Shown one piece after another: positions 17,395 through 24,836 of a stretch of 44,152 nucleotides of DNA (its first letter is position 1; every line of letters begins with the position of its first letter). This stretch comes from Nitrospirota bacterium. Its GTDB lineage: Bacteria; Nitrospirota; Nitrospiria; Nitrospirales; Nitrospiraceae. The DNA lies in NCBI GenBank assembly GCA_016207025.1, contig JACQQM010000070.1, positions 1 to 44,152 on the forward strand, read 5' to 3'. The notes under the pieces are model-generated. The model was not told where the DNA came from. It saw only the letters and a list, made by a program, of their open reading frames with translations, and searched no databases. The position numbers and the translations under genes were made by a program.

Positions 17395-18510
17395 TTAGGC
17401 CCGCTCAGCCAGCAGAGATGCAGTAGGACGGGTGAGTAGCGGCTCTTCGGCCTGTTCGCTCGTTGCGGCGACCGCTCGTCGCCTATCCAAGTTCAGCAGC
17501 ATCACCCCGAGGACGACCATCAGCGTCAGATGGGAAAGCTGGAGCGCATATCCGGCCATAAACATGAGCCCCAAGCCAAAACCCGCCATGCGTCCGATGA
17601 TGAGCAACTTCACGATGGTGTATGACCAACAGAGTAACCCAGCAACATAGAAGGCAAACGGCAGGTAGAAGCTATATCCCATGCCCATCTGAAAGATCCA
17701 GCCGATGCCCTCCCCAGCTTTTCGAACGGTCTCAGCCAAGGCCTTGTCATAGAGAACCAGAAAATAGTCCAGAAAGAGGAGCGCCACGAACGCACATCCA
17801 CTAACAAGCGCAAACGTCGCCGCGCGGCGGCGCTGCCGCTTGTTTTTGGTCCACAGCGGAGTGCTCCCATAGGCCCAAAACACCAGTATGCTCGCCAAGA
17901 CCATCATGGCTTCGCCTGCCCGATTGACTTCGTGTACGAGAGGTGGCGCTGTGACTAGCCCGAGGAGGCCATAGGAGGTCGACACAGTCTGGTAATAGAG
18001 CCACCCGGTGATGCCGAGGAGGTAACACGTCATCATCGCGCGCTGCGACCGCTTGTGATGCGTCAGGAAGTACTCGACCGCAAGAATCGCCAGAACCGTG
18101 AATGAAATGACGTTATATACCACGGACCCCAGCATCGCGGGAGGATAGACCAGAAACACAATCGTCAAGAGCACGAGCAGGGACGCCGAAGGAACCAGCA
18201 GCGCGTTGGATCGCCCGCTACCCACGGTTCTCACATTACTGAGCAGCAGAAGGAACAGAGCGAGGAAAACAAGGAGCGAGACAAGGTTCAGCAGCGTGAA
18301 CCCGATGGACGACAAGGCTTTGAAGGTGATCCGTACTGACTCGTATTGCTGTGCAACCTTACCGAGGTGCATGCCGAGACGCGAGACGAGGCGATAGAGG
18401 ACAAGCTCGAGAAAACCAGCTAGGAGCAAGAGCTTAATTGTATATTCGAAGAGCAACTCTTGCTCTTCAACTCTCCCACCCCCCTTCTCCAAGACCTCCG
18501 AGCCTGCCAT
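17395..18510 (-). CDS. Polytopic membrane protein of unknown function
   Basis: A 371-residue protein with about nine or ten hydrophobic segments, for example near 25-42, 70-95, 108-125, 130-148, 160-178, 205-222, 235-255, 280-305 and 318-345. A basic cytoplasmic loop (KNKRQRRR) occurs near 225 and an acidic/polar tail at the C-terminus. No CXXCH, no recognised transporter signature and no clear family. It is the first gene after the TATAAT promoter at 18558-18587 and leads the TPR-TatA-NHL-NxrC-like operon. Function not assigned. Confidence 0.8.
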   Translation of the reverse strand: MAGSEVLEKGGGRVEEQELLFEYTIKLLLLAGFLELVLYRLVSRLGMHLGKVAQQYESVRITFKALSSIGFTLLNLVSLLVFLALFLLLLSNVRTVGSGRSNALLVPSASLLVLLTIVFLVYPPAMLGSVVYNVISFTVLAILAVEYFLTHHKRSQRAMMTCYLLGITGWLYYQTVSTSYGLLGLVTAPPLVHEVNRAGEAMMVLASILVFWAYGSTPLWTKNKRQRRRAATFALVSGCAFVALLFLDYFLVLYDKALAETVRKAGEGIGWIFQMGMGYSFYLPFAFYVAGLLCWSYTIVKLLIIGRMAGFGLGLMFMAGYALQLSHLTLMVVLGVMLLNLDRRRAVAATSEQAEEPLLTRPTASLLAERA

Positions 18511-18557
18511 GGCCCTGCACAGCCCCTTTCTCCATGATCGATGCGCTTGAGTGTCGG

Positions 18558-18587
18558 ATTATATCCAGAAGAATCCAACACCGTCAA
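18558..18587 (-). promoter_or_regulatory. Sigma-70-like promoter of the membrane protein-TPR-TatA-NxrC-like-cytochrome operon
   Basis: On the minus strand TTGACG (18582-18587) is followed after 18 bases by a perfect TATAAT (18558-18563). Transcription would start about 40 bases before the ATG at 18510. It is the best -10 element seen in the window. Confidence 0.7.
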
Positions 18588-18642
18588 CCCACGCGAAGGC
18601 GCCGAGCCCCCTGCTCAGAGCACCGAACGGCCCTTCTCCACC

Positions 18643-20424
18643 TCAAGTACCGGTAGGCTGCGGCACGCGTTGCGCCTGTGCCTTTGCCCGTGCGATGTAG
18701 AGAAGGCCGTCCGCCATCGAGTAGTTGAAGGGCAGCTCACAGACGACCTCGCTGATCTTCTCATAGATGTGCTGGTACACCTTCTCCGCCTGCTCCGGGG
18801 TCATCCCTTCCTGGACCTCGTAGAAGAAGCCCAAGCTCAGATCCTCTGAGGCAGGCCTCATGATGCGCCGGATCCCGTAGCTGCCAGGATCACTCATGAT
18901 GGGCGCTTCCTTTTCGAGGTCAAAGAGGCACGGCTGGCAGGAGAACCCATACGATGAATTCAGACGTGTGTTGTTGACGATGAAGTTCATCGTCTCGCGC
19001 GCTTCTTCCTCCGTTTCGGTGGGGAATCCCGCAATAATGTAACAGTGGATCGCGATGCCGAGAGCCAGACAGTCCTCCGTCACACGCAGGACACTCGCCT
19101 GGGTAATGCCCTTCTTCATGAAGTCCATCACCCGCTGATTGAACGACTCGAGACCGAAGACAATTTTGAGGCAACCGGCATCCCGCATCAGCGTCAGCAA
19201 CTCGCGTGACAAATTCTTTTCAAACCGCATCTCGGCGGTCCACTGAATATTGAGGTTCCGGTCAAGAATCCGCTGACACAATCGCTTCGTCGGAGATAAC
19301 GCCAAGCATTCGTCCGTGAAGAAGAAGTACGGAGTCCGATATTTTTCCGACAGCATTCGCAGATCATCGACCGTCTTGGCCGGATCCTTCTGTCTGAAGT
19401 TTTGGTGGTCGAGGGTCAATGCGCAAAAGGCGCAATCCTTGTAATAGCATCCCCTGGAAAACTGAACCGGCAACACGGTGCTGGGCGCCAGGTACCGTCC
19501 GAGCGGGAATCCGTCATAGTTCGGCGCCGGCAGCTCGTTGATATTCTCGGAATAGAATGGCTGATTGACCGCAACCTTGCCATTTTGGCGGTAGATCAGG
19601 TTGGGTACCTTGCTGAAGTCTCTCTTGCCCTCAAGCTGATTGATGAGTTCCAGCAGCGCGGTCTCTCCCTCAAACACGATAAAGTCGTCGGTCAGTTCAA
19701 ACAGGCTGGGGCAGCGGCGGAGGTTATCAACCAAGCGGGTAAAAATACTTCCGCCGATCGTCAGATGGAGATCAGGGTTGGCCTCTTTGAGCAGCCGACA
19801 GAGGGTCAGACCGGGGATGATCTGGGACGTAGCGGTAATGGACACCCCGACGAAATCAGGCCGGTCCGCCAAGATCGAGGAGAGAAACTGTTCACGGAAC
19901 AGTTCAATGTAGGGGTTCTGCTCTTCATCACAAATCGCTTTCAGGATCTCTTTCGACGCGTAAATCGAATAGCTACCGAACTGATTGTCCACCACGGTCA
20001 TGCGAGTGGGGAAATAGAGCGACGACACCAGTTCCAGCCATTTGTCGATCAGAAAGAGACATTCGCGATACCGGTCGAGCTCATAAAAATCTTCTCCGCG
20101 CAAGGACTCCTTGGCAGGCTCGATCCGATCAATCAGATAGGGAAACCGGTCGAGCGATTCGACCACGCGCATATAGTGTTCATCACTGGATGGACCGGTT
20201 TCTCCTGTCCGCGCCCGCTCAAGTTTCTTTCTCTTTTCCTCGAGACGCGCGTAGACTTGCTCCCCGTACTGCTGGGTGAGAATATTGTCCAGGAGTTCGA
20301 TGCCCAAGTCACGCTGGGCGACGTTCTTGACACCGGCCTTCTCGAGAAAACCGGTGAGAGAAGGAAGGCTCAGATACGGCTGGGAAGGGTGCCAGGTTGG
20401 TGGAAATAACAGAGCTATATTCAT
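18643..20424 (-). CDS. Radical SAM protein with N-terminal B12-binding-like domain
   Basis: A 593-residue protein of the B12-binding-type radical SAM superfamily. The N-terminal region begins MNIALLFPPTW and has the Rossmann-like segments ITATSQIIPGL and LTIGGS (about 196-226), but no DxHxxG base-off cobalamin motif. The [4Fe-4S] motif is C326, C331 and C334: CX4CX2C, not the canonical CX3CX2C. Downstream segments FFFTDECLAL, KIVFGLESFNQRVMDFMKKG and IAGFPTETEEEA are typical of this group. The ATG at 20424 was preferred over an upstream GTG at 20454. Reaction and substrate unknown; it is a separate unit just upstream of the Tat/NxrC-like operon. Confidence 0.85.
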   Translation of the reverse strand: MNIALLFPPTWHPSQPYLSLPSLTGFLEKAGVKNVAQRDLGIELLDNILTQQYGEQVYARLEEKRKKLERARTGETGPSSDEHYMRVVESLDRFPYLIDRIEPAKESLRGEDFYELDRYRECLFLIDKWLELVSSLYFPTRMTVVDNQFGSYSIYASKEILKAICDEEQNPYIELFREQFLSSILADRPDFVGVSITATSQIIPGLTLCRLLKEANPDLHLTIGGSIFTRLVDNLRRCPSLFELTDDFIVFEGETALLELINQLEGKRDFSKVPNLIYRQNGKVAVNQPFYSENINELPAPNYDGFPLGRYLAPSTVLPVQFSRGCYYKDCAFCALTLDHQNFRQKDPAKTVDDLRMLSEKYRTPYFFFTDECLALSPTKRLCQRILDRNLNIQWTAEMRFEKNLSRELLTLMRDAGCLKIVFGLESFNQRVMDFMKKGITQASVLRVTEDCLALGIAIHCYIIAGFPTETEEEARETMNFIVNNTRLNSSYGFSCQPCLFDLEKEAPIMSDPGSYGIRRIMRPASEDLSLGFFYEVQEGMTPEQAEKVYQHIYEKISEVVCELPFNYSMADGLLYIARAKAQAQRVPQPTGT

Positions 20425-20485
20425 GGAGCCTTTGGCAAAACAACCTTCGATCACGGAACGATTCTAACGCCGCAATTTATATCCA

Positions 20486-20515
20486 TTTATACACCCGCCA
20501 CTCTTCCAAATGCAA
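20486..20515 (-). promoter_or_regulatory. Sigma-70-like promoter of the radical SAM gene
   Basis: On the minus strand TTGCAT (20510-20515) and TATAAA (20486-20491) are separated by 18 bases. A second AT-rich TATAAA-like stretch follows. Two GTTTGAAC direct repeats lie immediately upstream of the -35. Confidence 0.5.
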
Positions 20516-20522
20516 CCATCTC

Positions 20523-20548
20523 GTTTGAACAAATTCGCTTGTTTGAAC
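20523..20548. repeat. Two GTTTGAAC direct repeats upstream of the radical SAM promoter
   Basis: The eight-base word GTTTGAAC occurs at 20523-20530 and again at 20541-20548, 18 bases apart start to start. The pair sits about 45 to 70 bases upstream of the predicted transcription start, the usual place for an activator site. Confidence 0.45.
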
Positions 20549-20609
20549 GGGGCTTACGAACGATGACCATGCCCAAAGATCGGCTCCGTGCGCCAAGGCG
20601 AGGCGGCAT

Positions 20610-20664
20610 AAAAAAGCCCCGAGTCAACTTCCCCGCCATGCCGGCGGCTGACTCGGGGCTTTTT
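20610..20664 (-). terminator. Intrinsic terminator after the second NxrC-like gene
   Basis: AAAAAAGCCCCGAGTCA (20610-20626) is the reverse complement of TGACTCGGGGCTTTTT (20649-20664) except at the end, with an inner GC-rich stem (CCGCC/GGCGG) in the loop. On the minus strand the stem ends in a T-run, so it terminates transcripts from the gene at 20730-21683. The plus strand also ends in five T, so it may work both ways. Confidence 0.85.
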
Positions 20665-20729
20665 ATCAGACAACCTGTCCCCGAGGAGCATGCCTCCTCA
20701 GGTCTCGACCCATACCCTGGATGATTCTA

Positions 20730-21683
20730 TTAGGGCAGCTTCAACGTAAACCAGGTTGAAATGCCCTTCATCCCATTTCGTTCGACGTTGGCCCCATCCC
20801 ACACTGCAAACGCCACAGGTACCGACATTCCAGGCTTGAACTGAACATCGTTCGGGTCGCTGGTGGTCAACGTGCGCTTGACCACGATCCGCCACGTCGG
20901 TCCGACGCAGCAGCCTCCCTTGATCGAGCCGGCCGGCTCCCACAGGCCGTTCCCGATCACGTCCTGATGCGACTGCGTGGTCAGCGTGCTGAAGCCGTTA
21001 GCGTTGAGGTCTTCAACCGAGCTCACGCGCAGGGTCGGATCCGACAGGATGTTCCCGGACCAAATGCCAGGATTAAAAGGCCCCAGGCTCCGGCCGATTC
21101 TGTCAGGATACGTCACGCCGCCGGCAGGCTCTTCAAAGTAATAATCCCAGAAGATGCCCGGGTACTGATCGTCGACATCCCAAATGCCAGCACTGTCTTT
21201 CCCAATATCCTTCTGCCATTCCGCATTCCAACGCCAAATGTTGACCGTTCCGCCGGACTGCCCCATGCACTGGAACGGCGGCGCACCGGATGTGCTGACC
21301 GGGAACTGGAGTGCGGCCTGATCGCGAAAGTCCTGCGGCCCAATGGTGGTGTTGTTCAACGTCTGATCAGGCCAATCCAACCGGAAACCAAGTTCTTTCC
21401 CGTTCGTGACAGCCTTCACGAACACGGATTTCACCGAGATATTTGGATGCATCGGCGTGGTGATCGTTTGCCCGCTCAGCGGCACGACCACGCCCGGCAC
21501 ACCCTCCCAGATGGGATTCGCCCCGTCCATCGGGATCGGCCCCTTGATTGCCTTGACCGGGATGGTCACCGGTTGGCTGACGGCAAGAGGCACCTGCCCG
21601 ATCGTCAACATGAAGCCGACGACCAGCACAGAGAGAAGCATGCCAAACACCAACCCCTTGTTTCGTGTCTGCACCACTCTCAT
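20730..21683 (-). CDS. NxrC-like heme-b protein (nitrite oxidoreductase gamma subunit candidate)
   Basis: A 317-residue exported protein of the type II DMSO reductase gamma-subunit family. A signal or anchor segment spans about residues 8-36. PPFQCMGQ gives a candidate heme-b Met ligand (about M140), followed by VNIWRWNAEW; ERNGMKGIS near the C-terminus gives a candidate Lys ligand (about K306). It is longer than the first copy through a Tyr/Trp/Pro-rich insertion (about 165-215). The ATG at 21683 has a GGAGG site; an earlier Met at 21731 lacks one. The TorD-like chaperone gene ends 114 bases upstream of it. No nxrA or nxrB neighbours it here, so calling it NxrC rather than a paralogue is inference. 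Confidence 0.85.
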   Translation of the reverse strand: MRVVQTRNKGLVFGMLLSVLVVGFMLTIGQVPLAVSQPVTIPVKAIKGPIPMDGANPIWEGVPGVVVPLSGQTITTPMHPNISVKSVFVKAVTNGKELGFRLDWPDQTLNNTTIGPQDFRDQAALQFPVSTSGAPPFQCMGQSGGTVNIWRWNAEWQKDIGKDSAGIWDVDDQYPGIFWDYYFEEPAGGVTYPDRIGRSLGPFNPGIWSGNILSDPTLRVSSVEDLNANGFSTLTTQSHQDVIGNGLWEPAGSIKGGCCVGPTWRIVVKRTLTTSDPNDVQFKPGMSVPVAFAVWDGANVERNGMKGISTWFTLKLP

Positions 21684-21797
21684 ATGAATATGCCCTCCTC
21701 TTAAGTAAGGATTAAGTGCTGCTCGCATCACCGTCGACTATCGATCAATTCCTGCAGCCACTGCAGATGCAGATAAAATTCCGGGCGCGTCCTCCCG

Positions 21798-22757
21798 CTA
21801 CGCCGTGCCCACCGGTCCCGAATCGTCTTTCTCCTTCTCCTTATCCAAGAACGACTGCGCCCCCACTTCACTGAGCAGCATGCTCAACTCGCTCCCCTGA
21901 TCCTGCGCGCCGCATTCGTAGGTTTGCCCTTCCGGAGCATTGAATGTCGCCGGGCGGTATTCGGTTTCCGAATACGGTTGAGGGTTGACGCCCAAATAGG
22001 CGGCGTCTAAATCGACCCAATCCGATGAAAAGTCCGCCATGTCTTTGAAAAAGCCGGTGTCCGCTTTTTTCGCCAGCATCCTGGAGAAAAGCGGCACCCA
22101 CCGGCCGATATGATCTTTGACGAATTTTTTCTGGGCATCCACAACGATCTGCGTCTTGTCGGCCCCGTCATGGCAACGGGCGTAAGACTCCTTGTACGCG
22201 AGGAAATGCATGAACTCAAGCTCCACGCTCAAATGATCCATGCGCTCGTGAACATCTCGCGACAGTTCGACACCGAAAGCCCTGTAGAAACCGGCGATGT
22301 CGCCCATGACATGCGCTTGGCCAAAGACGTGATCGTTGCCGAAAAGGGTTTCGTAGGGGGGACAGTCCAAGGTGATCACATTGCTGAACACCCGCCGATG
22401 TTCAGCCTGAAGATCCGCTAACTGCCAATTGACACACTCGGAAGAGACCCAACGCTCGATCTGATCCAGATGCTTCGACAGCGCAGCAAGTTTCTGCTTC
22501 GCGCGCTCGCCACCGATTCCATCGAGCGCCCCGCGGAGGCTCTCGATGGCCGAACGCCCATCTTCCACGAACTCGCCGCTCTGCAGATAATCCAAAAACT
22601 CGTCATCTTCCGGATACAGCAAGCTCCATGAGAGAAGCAGATAAATCTTGCTTCGTCCTAATGCGCGCTCCACCGCCGGCGAATCTTTCAGGCCCCCGGC
22701 TTGAGGAGTCGCGGCGACGGGAGCCATCTGGCGCCTTTCACTTTCTTTCGTGTTCAT
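21798..22757 (-). CDS. TorD/DmsD-family molybdoenzyme chaperone
   Basis: Cytoplasmic chaperone of 319 residues that, in this family, binds the Tat leader and the apo-form of a DMSO reductase-family catalytic subunit until molybdenum cofactor is inserted. The family signature ERMDHLSVELEFMHFLA is at 171-187, preceded by CPPYETLFG near 132-140. It is longer than a typical TorD because of a C-terminal extension (about 230-319) with no recognised domain. GGAGGG precedes the ATG. It has its own strong promoter and lies upstream of an NxrC-like gene, so its client is likely an NXR-type alpha subunit encoded elsewhere (inference). Confidence 0.88.
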   Translation of the reverse strand: MNTKESERRQMAPVAATPQAGGLKDSPAVERALGRSKIYLLLSWSLLYPEDDEFLDYLQSGEFVEDGRSAIESLRGALDGIGGERAKQKLAALSKHLDQIERWVSSECVNWQLADLQAEHRRVFSNVITLDCPPYETLFGNDHVFGQAHVMGDIAGFYRAFGVELSRDVHERMDHLSVELEFMHFLAYKESYARCHDGADKTQIVVDAQKKFVKDHIGRWVPLFSRMLAKKADTGFFKDMADFSSDWVDLDAAYLGVNPQPYSETEYRPATFNAPEGQTYECGAQDQGSELSMLLSEVGAQSFLDKEKEKDDSGPVGTA

Positions 22758-22857
22758 TTCCTACCCTCCATCAGTTCGACGCTCGCAACCCGTCGGACAC
22801 CTCCTCGGCTCATTGCCTCCCGATTCCAAACCTCGAACTTTCGGTGCAGGTTTGCGT

Positions 22858-22886
22858 ATGATAGGCAATGCGAAATGGGAAGTCAA
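22858..22886 (-). promoter_or_regulatory. Sigma-70-like promoter of the TorD-like chaperone gene
   Basis: On the minus strand TTGACT (22881-22886) is followed after 17 bases by TATCAT (22858-22863). The leader to the ATG at 22757 would be about 95 bases. It separates the chaperone transcript from the ferredoxin gene that ends at 22999. Confidence 0.65.
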
Positions 22887-22998
22887 GCCCGAACTACCCA
22901 TCCCTGAACTATCTGATTTTACAGGCCATCCAGACCGGTTTCCTCTGGCTTCCCGGCTGAGATTTTGAGCTACGAGAAGCTGGCTCCAAGAGCCAGAA

Positions 22999-23592
22999 CT
23001 AGCCAGCAATGAAGAGCCGAACCGGAGTGACCTTGATCGCAATGGTATCGTTCACGGTCTTACAAACCTGCTCGCAAATCCCGCAGCCCACACAGCGATC
23101 CGCGGCCACCTCAAGTCGGAACGCCTCGAAATCCATCTGCAAGGCTTGGGTCGGACACCGAGACACGCATGCGTGACAGCCCTGCCCGGCAGTGCAATCA
23201 CGATGCGACACCACGGCAAGGCCCATCTTGACCTCTTCTCGGCCAAAGACAGGAAGCAGCGCTTCGGTGCCGCAGGCCGCGATGCAGGGGAAATCTTCGC
23301 ACAGTTGGCAGGGGACTTCCTCCGGGAAAATGACCGGCGTGCCGGACCGCCGATCCACTTTGATACTTCCGTACGGGCAGGCTTTGAGGCAGTCTCCGCA
23401 CTGGGTGCACCGTTCCAGGAACAGAGTCTCCGTCACCGCACCCGGCGGGCGCAGCCAACCATCTCGGGGCGCCGGCTCAGCCTTCTCTGGCGGGGCATCC
23501 CTATGCTTGACGAACTCATGGGCCGTCTTCGCCAGCGAAAGAACGGATTCCTTAAGAAACCGCCGCCGCCCGTATTCCGGCTCAGTGCCCAT
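22999..23592 (-). CDS. NapG-like ferredoxin with four [4Fe-4S] clusters
   Basis: A 197-residue iron-sulfur protein with sixteen cysteines in four groups: 62/65/68/72, 95/98/103/107, 133/139/142/146 and 167/170/173/177. The spacing matches the NapG/DmsB-like ferredoxin fold. The N-terminus has GRRRFLKES at about 8-16, resembling a twin-arginine motif, but the segment after it is only weakly hydrophobic, so export is doubtful. A GGGAGGT site precedes the ATG. It starts 12 bases after the HExxH gene stop and is very likely co-transcribed with it. Probable electron carrier; its partner is unknown. Confidence 0.88.
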   Translation of the reverse strand: MGTEPEYGRRRFLKESVLSLAKTAHEFVKHRDAPPEKAEPAPRDGWLRPPGAVTETLFLERCTQCGDCLKACPYGSIKVDRRSGTPVIFPEEVPCQLCEDFPCIAACGTEALLPVFGREEVKMGLAVVSHRDCTAGQGCHACVSRCPTQALQMDFEAFRLEVAADRCVGCGICEQVCKTVNDTIAIKVTPVRLFIAG

Positions 23593-23604
23593 ACACCTCC
23601 CCGA

Positions 23605-24603
23605 CTACATGACCCCATCCGCCCGTAGTTTGTACACTTCGATGCAACGGTCACAAGCGCCAAATTCCGTATCCCATCCCGGATGATTTTCCCGAATAAA
23701 CTCGAGCACGTGCTTCTCCAACTTATGCTCCAGATCTTCCACCCAGTCGTAGGTAGGGAACCGGCAGAGCGGACAGGGGAACCCCGGCATCAGCATAATC
23801 TTGTTCTGGGTCGCCGGGACCTCCCCGCCTTCGACGTACAGCGCCCGGTCCATCACATGCAGCGTATCGCTGGCCATTTCCACCAACTCGGAATGCGTCA
23901 ACGACTCCGTTTGCCACAAGCCTTCGAAGACGGATTTGAGCTGCGCGGGGGGAATTTTTCGATACCACGATCGGAACTCCTTGAACCGATCCTCCTTCGT
24001 CAACATCGCTTCCTTGCCGGCCCGCATCAATCGACTGTCGATGTTCATGCACCATAGCACACGATAGCGCTGCAGGATGAGCGTTTCCTCGCCGGGATTC
24101 TGCCCGACTTTGGTATCCGGATCATAGTTGAAGTTTTCGTCCAGGATATCTGCGATGTGGGTGAGTTCGTGGCGGCAGTATCGGGTGAGAGCTGGATCAT
24201 AGAAGCGCCGGGGAATCAACTTGATGCCCACCCCTTTGAGACCCTTTTCCTCGAACTGCTTGGCCAGTTCATGCTCGACCGACCCCCACCTTCGAAGAAT
24301 ATCGACACCTTCCTGGTCCTCCTTCAAGACCCCCTTGATCAAGACGATGCCGATTTTCCCCTTGACCGTCGGGAATTCATCGAACGCGTCCCGGATGATG
24401 TCCGAAAATCCCCAAATCCCAAACAGGTACTGGTACAGTTTCTTGAACTCCCCCTCGCGGTCGTCCAACGAAAACCGCTCGTAGATCGGGTCGGCCAGCT
24501 CATGAAATTCTTTATAATAGGTCGGGTCGCCTTCCCGTTCGGTTTTCTCCACGAAGGAGTCGATGACTTCCTGAAGGAGGGCGGGCTGAAACCTGATCTC
24601 CAT
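23605..24603 (-). CDS. Uncharacterised protein with HExxH and C-terminal CxxC pairs
   Basis: A 332-residue soluble protein that I do not recognise. Residues 145-149 read HELTH, the zinc-metallopeptidase HExxH pattern, in the context RYCRHELTHIADIL, with E172 and E173 downstream as possible third ligands. The C-terminus holds two Cys pairs, CPLC at 277-280 and CDRC at 317-320, that could form a zinc site. There is no signal peptide or membrane helix. It is just upstream of the four-cluster ferredoxin (12 bases). A peptidase role, for instance in maturation, is possible but unproven; the motif may be structural. Confidence 0.75.
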   Translation of the reverse strand: MEIRFQPALLQEVIDSFVEKTEREGDPTYYKEFHELADPIYERFSLDDREGEFKKLYQYLFGIWGFSDIIRDAFDEFPTVKGKIGIVLIKGVLKEDQEGVDILRRWGSVEHELAKQFEEKGLKGVGIKLIPRRFYDPALTRYCRHELTHIADILDENFNYDPDTKVGQNPGEETLILQRYRVLWCMNIDSRLMRAGKEAMLTKEDRFKEFRSWYRKIPPAQLKSVFEGLWQTESLTHSELVEMASDTLHVMDRALYVEGGEVPATQNKIMLMPGFPCPLCRFPTYDWVEDLEHKLEKHVLEFIRENHPGWDTEFGACDRCIEVYKLRADGVM

Positions 24604-24701
24604 TATGCGTGTCTCCTGCTTGCTCTAGAGCAGTAACCAGTTGATCCGGAGAGTGGATGGCATTGCAGGGAACCCAGCGGGCAACCGCGGTCAGCGGCGG
24701 C

Positions 24702-24731
24702 TTGACTTACTCCCTCGGCTTCTCTTAACAT
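24702..24731 (+). promoter_or_regulatory. Possible sigma-70-like promoter of the WD40 gene
   Basis: TTGACT (24702-24707) is followed after 18 bases by TAACAT (24726-24731). It would give a leader of about 100 bases to the ATG at 24837. Confidence 0.4.
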
Positions 24732-24836
24732 TCAGCAGAGTTACGAGTTTGATTATAGCGATCGACACCTCGATTTGCAAATGCCGTGGGAGTTCAGAGC
24801 GAGTATCGCCCCTCCCTGGAAAAGAGGAATGCGTGT

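Noticed and set aside
21751-21770. CTGCAG words flanking CCA near 21755 as an operator
   Set aside because: Each is a self-palindromic six-base word; two close by chance is not strong evidence, and no -35/-10 pair was found to place them.
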